In this document: one piece after another, positions 11,801-23,800 of the stretch
Layout of the letters: every line of letters starts with the position of its first letter
Position numbering within the stretch: the first letter of the stretch is position 1
DNA from: Actinostola sp. cb2023
Lineage: Eukaryota > Cnidaria > Anthozoa > Actiniaria > Actinostolidae
Assembly: GCA_033675265.1 (NCBI GenBank)
Contig: JAUJYZ010001532.1
Span: 248,001 to 312,000, forward strand
Direction: 5' to 3'
DNA length: 64,000 bases
Position numbers and translations under genes: made by a program
The notes under the pieces: generated by a model
What the model saw: the letters and a program-made list of their open reading frames with translations, nothing else
What the model was told of the DNA's origin: nothing
Databases searched by the model: none

Positions 11801-14800
11801 GAGTTGGCAATGGTCGCCAGCTTGTAATGAAATACAACCTGAGTACACGTTATGTCTAGACTGTACTGTAGCCGCTAGAGTTGGCAATGGTTGCCGGCTT
11901 ATAATGAAATTCAACCTGAGTACACGTTATGTCTAGACTGTACTGTAGCCGCTAGAGTTGGCACTGGTTTGCCAGCTTGTAATGAAATACAACCTGAGTA
12001 CACGGTATGTCTAGACTGTACTGTAGCCACCAGAGTTGGCACTGGTTGCCAGCTTATAATGAAATTCAACCTGAGTACACCGTATGTCTAGACTGTACTG
12101 TAGCCACCAGAGCTGGCACTGGTTGCCGGCTTATAATGAAATTCAACCTGAGTACACGGTATGTCTAGACTGTATTGAGAGGACATGTGTATGGGTGTAC
12201 GTGTAGCACAGTATTCTGACCTGGTAGTCTTTTAGCTGTTTTTCTGGATTCTTCTGTCAATACTTCCACAGTAGCATTGAGTAGGACATCACCAGGATGC
12301 TCATTGTTGCCAGATTTGAAACGAAACCTGAATCAAAATATAGATAGATAGAAACCTTTATTTAAAGAGGGTAAAACAATCCTTTAAGTAAATAATACAA
12401 TATTATTATTGACTGTTATCAATAGTAGCCCTAAAAAAGATAAATAGATTGTTTGGTATTTCCAAAAGCTTTTCATAGTAAAGTTTACCAGTTTATAAAA
12501 AAACTATTTGCAAATCAAATGAGGGGACTCCCATACATGAGGTGACAGGGATGCTCATTGTACCATTTAGGGTTTGAAATCTGTGATTTGGTATCACTGA
12601 ATTAGGAGGTCTCAGATTTAAAAGGACTGCCAATAGACACCAATTCGGTACCTTTTAGGGTGTCTGTCAGCAAATAAAATAATGACAGTTGCAGATTGTA
12701 ATTATATTTCGACCTCCTAACATATGTTTTGCGAAGCTTCAGAGGCATCACAAATTGACCGCAAGATGCAAAGGAATTAAAATACTTATTGTTTTAGACT
12801 TGGTACCTCTTTGGGGTGAAAACAATTTCATGCCACTTTCGTATGGGGGTGTCCCCCCACCTCCTCCCCCCAGGGTTTAATAACAGTCACTTACAATTTC
12901 ACATTCAATGGCTCGTCAAATACTATGCGTATCACATCCCCCATGTGGGGGGAATAACACCAAAAGAATGTCTGCCCTGTGTAGGCTCTATCAATGGAGA
13001 ACTTCTGGTAGTTTTCTAGGGTTGTGAGCACTTGTGCCTTGGGGTTGAGATGAGCTTGGAATAACGCTGACTTCTTGAAATCTTTGTCCTGGAAAGCGAT
13101 ATGCCATGTATTGAATTTTTTAATTTTAATTTTGTATTGAATTTGATTAATAAATATTATTAGCTGGCATTTTCATATATACATGTAGTTCATAACTTCG
13201 TAACATAATAATAATAATAATAAGAAGAAGAGAAGAAGAAGAAGAAGAAGAAGAAGAAGAAGAATATTTATAAGAAAGCCAAACGCAAGGAAATTACGAC
13301 GTTTCGACATCGTCCGATGTCATTATCAAGTGAGTTTAATTTGAATGGCAAATAAAATATAAAGGCAGTTCATGTACCAGCTGATATCGTAAGGCGCCAA
13401 CTCAATCAGTTAAATAGAAAACTTGGCACAGATTTGCAACCTGTTTTCACAAGCCGAAAGCTCGGAGATGTACTCAAGATGAAAGAGCCAAAGCCACCGC
13501 TCAAAACCAACAACTTGTTGTGTACTATTACAAATGTGGTCTGTGTGATGCGGACTATGTTGGTTTTACAGCGCGTCACTTACACCAACGCATTGATGAA
13601 CACCGCTACTCATCTATTGGGAAGCATCAAAGAGAACTTCATGGACTGACCACAGCCATACCACCCAATTGTTTCTCCATTTTGAAGAAATGTAAATTAA
13701 CTAAACTTGACTGTCTCCTGTACGAGATGCTTTTTATAAAGCAAAAATCGCCCACATTGAATGTTCAGTCGGACTCTGTTCGGGCCAAACTATTTACTTC
13801 ATTTATCATTATTTATTTACTTTACTCACTCAACTGTAACAATTCAATCAACCATGAACTGCCTTTATATTTTATTTGCCATTCAAATTAAACTCACTTG
13901 ATAATGACATCGGACGATGTCGAAACGTCATAATTTCCTTGCGTTTGTCTTTCTTATAAATATAGTTTCTAAGTCGAAACTCATCCAAATAATAATAATA
14001 ATAATAATAATAATTATAATACTTTAATAAAATAAACAATTTAAAAGGTATTATTGAAATGAAGTGACAGTTATTCACTAATAGAATGCTTTTAAAGCTG
14101 TAAATATACAAACAAAGGATATTCTAATCACACTTTATTTTCTTTCAAAATTATGGTTGTTTATTCATGCCAACACTCCTCTGGAATTTGAAATCCCAGT
14201 GAAACAACTTAGCACCCTTAGAATCAGGATCAACTGATATATATCACACCTTCAAAAACACAATGGCGCGCGCAGTTTATAGGGGCTTGTGTAAACCAGT
14301 CCATTACCAGCAATGGTCTAATACCCGCACCTTGCGTGAATAATGGACAAATCAACCTGTAGATAACCTGCTGATAATACATGTACACCAGAAAATAAAG
14401 TAGATCTTGTGAAAGTACAACTTACAATCAGGTTTTGCTTTTTTCCCTTTAATGACGACTCTTTGCCAACATGCTGAAACAAGGATGGCTTGAATCTGAT
14501 TCTTAACAGTCTCTTTTCTCTGTTACAATGGGCCTAAAGTAGACCAAATCATAAAAAAAGTATTTAACAATACAAAAATGATTTACAAGTTACATACATG
14601 TACATGTATATCCAGGGTTGTCCTCACTACTAGGTGTTTGAGTAACAGGCTCGATCTACTAATTGAGAGAGTTGACTATAATGTGACACCTACCGTATCT
14701 TTCTCTGGATTACACACTTTAACCCACAATATATGATCAAGAAGCCAATCCACAGGTTTGTCTTTATAGAAGAGAAGGAAGAACTCAACCAGTTTGGTGA

Positions 14801-17800
14801 TATCAGAGGTTCTGAACAGCTTGCCTTTTGCAAAAAACAAACATATCAGAATTACTAAATCAGTACTCCTTAGAACTCACACCACCAACTGTGCTCCAAG
14901 TTTGTTTCAAGTCACTTTTGATGACCGGCTCCGAAGTTTGTCACTTCAAAATGATCACTTTGCTGGCAAACTTTAAACTTGCTTCCCATGTGAATTCCGA
15001 AAGTGAAGTGAAGTATTGTATTAAAAAACAAAGTATATGTACATGTATGTGTACACCGGTAGTTACATTGTTATCTCCCTAAGCTTTGAATTTGATAATT
15101 ATATGAACTTCCAAACAAACTTTGGAACCTGCTTGTCAAGTGATTTACAGTACGTGTAATGCACTGTCACTAATAAATTATTATTCATACCTATGAATCC
15201 AAGTGATGAGAACTCCAGCATAAACCAACGATTATTCTCTTGTTGTAAAGCAAAGGTCTTGATAGTGCTTGCGTAAGATGATGTAGCTACAATGTCGTCT
15301 TCTAACTAGAAATTTAGTAGATATTATAAACTTAAAGTTTGAAAATGTTTTCGTGTATGTGCATGCCAGGAATACTTTTGTACATAGACAGTAAACTTTT
15401 GGTGAACTTTATTCTACATACCTGTACATAAAATCTTGCTTTTTTCTGACAGTACATCATTAGAAAACAGAAATCTAGATTCTGCTTTGTTCTCCATCTA
15501 TCATGTATACAAATGTAAAACAACGGAAAACATTATTTTATTCAGAAAGTTATCTTTAAATTAAAGTGCCTAGCTATTATTATCACCCATTTTATTGTTA
15601 TCATGAAAATGTATTCTATGTAAGGTGAATAGTCGCAGGATTTGATACTTCATGATTTGGAGCTTTGGATATGTGAGTTATAAGGGTTTGAAATCTCAAA
15701 ATGCAAATGAAGTGACATATGAGGAGGCATCATTTATTATACAAAAACACCCTAGTGCAAATTACTGACATTTTAAAACTGCAGAAACTTTCCTTAGTTT
15801 TCATTGCATACTTCCATATATCGTTTTTAATTATTTCAGTTCAAAGCACTACTTGAAAATCACTTAGTAAAGTATGGGAAATACCTCTTCATACGTCACA
15901 AAATTAGCATGTCATGATTTAAAACCTCAGTCTATAACTCAGTAATGCGAAGCTCAATTCACATAACACTGAACCACCCCAATATCCACTTCATATTGAT
16001 GTGATTTCTAAAATAAAAAAATAGGGGAGATAGGCACTTTAAGACTACTGCAATCCTGTGAGGTCTACCACAAGAAACCCATAAAAAGACGTGTGCATAC
16101 AATTATTATGTTAAAATCAGGGCCTCAGAAGAAATGGTTGGATTGCCTGTGCTTCTCCCTGAGGAGAAACTGTCAAGGTGATGCATCAAGACTGTGGTTT
16201 ATGGTTGACATTGGGATATAAAGAAATGTGGTTGTAGTTGCAGTCAATAAATTACACAGTGCAACACTGACACCGGTTGCATGAACTTCGGTGGTTAGCA
16301 CTATCCACTGGTAACCAAAACGAGCGACACGCTTGCTTAGATCCATGACGATCTGCAAGTACGGCACCAAGTGACCCTGCAATAGCCTGGGGCGCCCCAG
16401 AAGCATGGCGCACTGCCGCTGGCCAGCACACTCAGCTTTCACGTTTTAGTACAAATGTAGATACGCATGTTCAGCAATATGGGTGCCACGTGAGCCTGAG
16501 ACTGCACGACTGAGCACTTGCACGTGTGCCTTGATTTTAACTTAGCCTAAATAGTCATTTAGCCACATAAATTTATTGGATAACATCACCCTTTTATCTG
16601 TTGGATAGGACTAAGTGCTAACCACCTGTGCTGTTTCTGGCAATTCGTAGCCAGTTTAACTGCTGCAATTTCATTTCATAATAAATTTATTATTGCTCTC
16701 ACTTACTTCACTCTGTCTTTAGTGTCTCCAAACGTAAGTGGTAAGTTATCCAAGTTTGGGTAAAATGTTTTACGGGGTGCAACTACTTCAACAAGACCAG
16801 CCTCTACAGCGTATGGAAATCTAATGAAAAATCAACAAATGTTGATAATAACTAAAACAATTTTTTACCAAATATTTGACTGTTCAGAATCAGGTTTAAT
16901 TTGCAGGTTTCTGTAGTAGCCTGCAAATGGACCGGCATTCCACCGTCAAAGAAATTAAGAAAGTAAAAAGAACTGAAGGTTCAGGAAGTAGGAAAGAAGC
17001 CAAGTAAGGGAGGGAGCAAGGAAGAAAGTCCTGTGCGTAATATAAATATTACCTTTTTGTTACTGAATTTGCAATTTCTCTACTATAATCTTCATTAGTC
17101 TAAAGTTAAGCAAGAAATTACTGTTAATAATAATATGAACCACATTTGTGCACATATATCAGTGTGTGTATCAGACAGTGTAATGTAATTCGTAAGGTTT
17201 CGTCAACCATACAAAGACTCGGAAAAAATACCGAGCCAGATGGGAAGGGGTCATTCCACAGTATTGTGATACCTGAAGATCAGTTTTTGAAATGTCTTTA
17301 ATTGACTCAAATTATGTTTTAAAATGTAGTTAAGAGGCTTAACTTTACTTTACAAGTGATGTTTTACTTTGACAAGTCGGCATTGCTGCATAAATTATAA
17401 TGAATTATAAAAAATCATGAAATCAGTGTTGCGGACACTACAAATGTATTTTTTGATTGATAAACAATTAAAAGCTGAAACTTTTAGCAAAACCACTGGA
17501 TATATTCTAATACTGGTCTACTTTCTAAAACACATGGTTGAAGTTGACTGTGCTGTTACAGCTATGCTGTATTTGGCTTCCAATAGTGAATTGTAGTCTC
17601 CGCAACATTTTTACACCTTAAAGTTTTGTTTATGAGTGACCAAATGAAAGAACTTTGACCCAAGTGTGATAAGTTCTAATTTACACTTAGAGATAAGTTG
17701 TACTACATCAACATGCCCTGAATTTTTTCTCATAAGGGCAAAAAATCAAATTGTTTTTCTGTTGCGGAGACTACAATTTTGTTGCGGAGACTACAACTTT

Positions 17801-20800
17801 TGAGAGGTAAATCTAAAATGTCAGGTATAATTTGAGCCAAACTGATAAAAGTATAATAGCAAATTTCTAGATTCATGTCTTCTCTGTATGTGAGAACAAA
17901 ATACAGCAGAATCCACTGTTTTGTGGCTTAGTACAACCACTTTGCACTACATGTTTACCATTCTCAACCAATATTAGGAGACTGGGCACTAGTAAACTTC
18001 TGAGCATCTGCAGTTCACATTTTTAGAGTATTGTGGGTAATTTTATTTGGCTTTACAACTTTGTAAGGCATGTCAGGCCTATATTTCTCAGTGAATTTCA
18101 CTTTCTCTAACAGTACTGAAATATTGTGATTTTTATTACATGATGTAGTCTCCGCAACGTAGTCTCCGCAACAGCACCATCATTTAAAATTGTTAATTGT
18201 GATGGGAATACATGCATACAAGTTAAATGGTTTGGCATCACATTAAACCAGATAGCATGCCCTAAAGTTTAAGACAGACAGACACTGTAAATTATCCCAG
18301 ATTCAGATTACTTGATGTGTAGTGTGGTATAATCGACTGGATCGAGCAAATTGACAGAATCTGTACATGTACTTGATTGCATTGTGTCTTTTACTCATTA
18401 TAGTAATTGAATTTTGCTTATGATATTGTCACATTGTGCTCAAACTTCAAAATTTGTTCTTTAACTGCTTAGTCCTTGTTGTTATTGCTGCATTTGAATC
18501 AAAGTACCTGATGTAGTCTCCGCAACGTAGTCTCCGCAACAGCACCATCATTTAAAATTATGGGTTATGATGGGAATATGAGGACTAGATGTTAAATGTT
18601 TTGGCATTTATATAAGCTAGATAGAAAGCCCTTTAGTGTAAAGCAGACAGACATTTCAGTTTTATCATAGATTCAGAGAACTTTTCACATTAGTGTGACG
18701 TATCGAAAATAAACATTTTTCTGTGTAGTCTCCGCAACAGCCATATAACTTAGTGTGACATTCCAATCATGTGATTAGGGGTGAATCACACTACTCTTGT
18801 TCATAGCTCTAATACACATCCACCATACAAAAGTGGAATGGATCTCCTATGCAGTCTAGATTTCAAGATATGTAATGGGAAAGGTCTCTGAATGTAGTCT
18901 CCGCAACAGACGACTTACTGTGGAATGACCCGAAGTAAACCTGCAGTGAATTCCTGGATACTAGTCAGGTGCTCTAACCACTGGGAAATCACGTGATTAT
19001 ATTTATTGTATTATATACATTGTAAAGCCCAACCTACCTCTCCTATAAATATTACTATAACAGTGTCATCTTTGTCTTCCTGACTCAGTGACTCCAGTAA
19101 TGATGATATGGTGTTCAATAAGTATGAAGACTTTTGACGCTTGATTGTGGGAATTCCAAACACCAGTGAAACTGAAACATTACACCATGCATTACCACAG
19201 TTAATTGCAAGCTTTTTGATTGGTTGAAGAGAAGCAGCCTGTCAGAATGAGCTGTATAACACTTACCCCCAACTCTATCTCTGCTTACTTGAAGGGATGG
19301 AACCAAACTGTCTGGGTGGTCCATCAAATGTGGCATTAAATGATAAATACTTGGTAAATTTAAAGCGGAACTAGAAGCAAGTGGCATCACTAAACGACTG
19401 CTGCTATTTGATGTCATTTCATTAGTTCTAGGTTGATTTGCTATTACTTTAGCTAGCTGTGCTTGCAGTGATATAAGTTCTTGAGATCTGGCAGAGTTTT
19501 GAAATTCCGCATCCCGTAATCTTTCTCTAAGAGTTTGAAGACTTTGAACTAGTTCAGGATCTATTGTGAATGTTGGTTGAGTAAAGTGCCCTGCAAAATA
19601 ATCAAATTAGATCTGATGAGTACATGTACATGTATAGCTGCAAAAGGAACCATTATTCCATAATGTTACATGTTTCATAAAAATGTTTCATGGACATCGC
19701 AATTACATTTTTTACAATAACAGAGCGTAATCTCGCAATCTGATTGGCTCTCAGCCATTGTCAATAAGAGTGCAGACACATAGAATGACAAATCGCTCGC
19801 ACACGGATCCAGCGAGCGCTTGAAATGGTTTTTCTTTCAAACTTTTTCCTTGCTTTTGGATGTTTTTTTGACTTTGTTAAATTGTAAAAAAGAAATCGCA
19901 AGCGGTTTTCCATTGTCTGTACTCTTATTGACAATGGATTTAACGTCACAAAATGTTCAAAACTTTGCAGTGAAACCACTCGCTTTGTTAAGTAATCTCT
20001 ATCCATGAAAAAAGTACTAACTACATTATTTTATTTTATTTATTATTTATTTATTTAATGATATGCCAAGAGCAGGTGAGATTACAAAAGAACACAAGGT
20101 CCCCTACAAGGTAAACCACCCAACCCAGCCCCGTAAAATAAGTAACCCATAATAAGTAACCCATCTTGGGATGGGTTACAATTATTCGCCAAAGGCGAAG
20201 TGATTATCGGTGAATATTGACCATAAACACTGAGCCTGAGGTGAATAATTGTTTTAGTATATAATTTTAGACTTGAATAGCAGAGAATAGACGAAATTCA
20301 GGATAAAAAACATTTTATTGGTACTTCCGCGTAACAATGTTTTTACTTCAATCTGCTCTCGAGCAGTGATTATCGTCTCATAATCACTGGTCGCTCGACC
20401 AATCACAGCGCGCGAAACTCCATATTCAAGTCTAAAATTATACTCATTGTATTTAGAGCGTGAATGTAACTAAATATATAACATAACTTGATAAATAATG
20501 AATTCAAACGAGCACAGATGGCATTGCTTTACACTGTATCACCTAGTTCATATGTTTCCATTGTGCTATAATGATAACATTCTAAGGTGCATTTCTCATC
20601 TTGCAATAAAGATAATGATTTAATCTCGGTCGAGTGGTCTGCACAATATTGCAATATTTGCACAAAATGAAAACAATTACTCAATCTTGTTTTGTTTTGT
20701 TTCAGAGATTATAACAATACAAGCACGCTACTGGGTGGTCTGTAGGTTTCATTTATATATAAACTATATAAAGATAATATGAAACAGGGGCAAATCACAT

Positions 20801-23800
20801 TGCCTGTACATTGTCCATACAGAAGCAAGCATGTGTCTCTAAGGTACTAAGGGTTTGATGTACATCATGTAGTATTTAAAGCATTATCTATCCAAATATT
20901 TGGTTTCCAAAACATTATTAAAGTGCATATCAGGGTTATTTGTTTATTTTGAAAATCGATTACATATAAAGTGAATAGTGGGATGGTTCAGTATTTTGTG
21001 ATTTGAGCTTCCCATTGGCGAGTTATAAAGGTTTGAAATCGTGATATGCTAATTCGGTGACGTCAACGCAGGCATCATTTATTATACAAAAGTGCCCCTT
21101 TGCAAATTCCTGACATTTTTAAACTGGCAAAAAGTTATTCCACAACTTATTTATAAATGATGTTAAACTTTTTTTTCTATTTTAGAAAAGAATGCTATTT
21201 GAAAAAATAAAAATATGTTACGGCAAATGCATTGACGTCGCCTAATTAGCATATCATGATTTCAAACCTTCATAACTTGCAAATGCGAAGCTCAAATCAC
21301 AAAATACTGAAGGTCCATGACCGGCCCCTATTCACTTTATAAATATTAAATACATTATTTTGTATGTAATCGATTTTCAAAAGAAACGAATAACCCTGAT
21401 ATGCACCTTAAATGAAGACTACAGCTTTATGCATTTATTCAAACACGGTCTGTAGTTTTTTAAATAACTGGCCCAATACTGTGAATAGGAGTACTGTAAC
21501 CATGGCAACTGTGTTTTTGTAAGAGATGACAAATACATTTTAAAGTGCATATGAAATGAATTTTTTTATTGGCCTCAATTATGCAGATTATTGGTAGTAT
21601 CAAAGAAAACATAATCAATTTTCTGTGAAATGATTGCTTTGAAAGATATTTTCAAAAAATACATCAGCTGTTATGACGTCACTTTGTTTGAAGAGCCTCA
21701 AAAATAACCAAAATAGTCATACTTTTGTCCGACCATAAGACAAAAACATAAACAATAAACAGGTAAAGCTTCTAACTTTTTTGGTGTTTAAAGTATTATA
21801 TCTGTACTTTTAATCTACTTCAAATTGTTTGTAATTGTTCTTTTCGTCAGTCTAGCACAAAAAGCGATCGATATTTGCCATGATTTCAATGAAACCAGGG
21901 TGCGATCAAACAACGTGACGTCACATTTCGCAACATGTTTTTCACAAATATCTCTAAAAGCAATAATTTAATCAAAAATTATTTGTGATAAATATTATTT
22001 CCATCACTAATCTATGTTATAAAATGAAATAAAAAAATTGTGTCATATGCACTTTAATAGGCAAATTTTGGAGCCAGCACAAACAACAGTGTTGTCTTGA
22101 CAGGGGAAACAAAGTGTGCACCATACATTGTACAAGATGTAATTATTTCAGCTCTAACAATATTGACGTACAATATTCATAACATGGTCGCTGCTTTTTT
22201 CAAAAACATTTAATTACTGATTATTGTATCCATGAGGTTGACATCATTTACAATCTATTTGAGCCTTGTTTATTCTGTCTCAGCATGTGGGGTTTTAATT
22301 CCATCGACTATTAGATGTTCACTCCATCTTAGTGCATGTCTTGGTTCAACAACTTAATAATTCACAGAATCCCACAGAGTTGTTGTGTTTTTTCTTTATT
22401 GTTCAAGTCTAACAAATACATACAATATATCAAACGTTAACAAAACTATACATCAATAATAAAAGTACCGTAAGTGCATTATACACCACACTCAATAATA
22501 ATGTGGAGGATTTTCATTTTGATAGTGTTTTTTATCTTCATTTTACTTGTAATCTGAAGCAGTAATTTAAAAATCTAATTAACTTTATGCATGAGAAATT
22601 TATACATGTAGTGCAAATAATGATTCTTACGTGTTTGATCTTGAAATTATAAAATCATTTAAATGTTATTACTGACACTGTATTTCAAATTACTGCATTT
22701 CTGTATATTAAAAAAAACCTCTTAAATAGAATAAACTTCGTGAAACATGATAAATACATGGGATGTAGCGTGCTACACATACGTTTCATGTACATGTAGC
22801 ACAATGCTTCTTACATATTAAATTTAATCAATACAAAAACAAATGTTATTATTACTGCATTTCTGTAAAAAAAAAACGTCCTGGCCGAAAAATAGTGTTA
22901 GGTTAAACGTATTCTCATTGGTCTAGCGAGTGGACAATCCTGTAAGAAGATCAATCTCTTTGAAATTTTAAAATGGCATTTTCCATTTTAAAATGGCACA
23001 TCGTTTAAGAATAAACTTCACCTGAGAAATAGCACATGCTACATGTTTCAAATTTCAAAATCATTTTTTTAAATTTAATCAACATGTAAACAAGACACTT
23101 TTTTCCTTTGGTCTTCTTTCAGCTTATTGTTAGTAATTATACACCTATGTACACACAATGCTTTTAAGGTTACTACTGTAAATGGGTTTGTATGACACTA
23201 CACCAGCCATTCCATTGGTAACCATGAAATACTACAGGTGTTTAGAGTGTGTTTCATATAACTTTTGACAAGTGGACTGGTTCCATATGGTAGTTTGCTT
23301 GGAAGTTCCGAAGTTCACTGTCATTGAACTCGGGAATTTTGAAATTGCGAATTCCCTCATGAAATTGAAAAATCCTTGGAATTGAAGTATATTCTAATTT
23401 TGCTTCAATAATTAAATCCAAGACACTACATTGTTTTGAAGTACAATTCACTTTGTAAATTGAGTTTGAACTTCAATTCCAACCAATTTCCGAATTCACA
23501 TACATGTTTAATACACCTTACGGTACATGTAAATCCAAATATCGTTGTCCGGGCCGAAAGCAACAAGCAAGAAGCTGACGACCGCAAAGGAAATGGGATT
23601 CTCCTAATTGAGATAATATTTTTTATCCATGGTACTTGAGAAGTTATCCCTACGAGCGTTGATTATAGCAATCATTTGGAACTGTTCGGCCATTTGAAAA
23701 TGCATGTTGTCAAAATGTCTACAGATGAATAAATGAATAAGGAAAAAGTCCCAACGCCCTTTGCGATCGTCAGTTTCTTGCTTGTTGCTTTTAGCGGGGA

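Noticed and set aside
9656..12091. Forward and reverse frames of about 66-79 codons in the 77-bp satellite
   Set aside because: Identical frames recur with the satellite period and lie in an intron of the MGAT4-like gene.
5986..12174. Regularly spaced repeats resembling a CRISPR array
   Set aside because: Units are contiguous with no unique spacers, in an animal genome; these are satellites. That the unit lengths are 88 and 77 bp (both multiples of 11) was noted and treated as coincidence.
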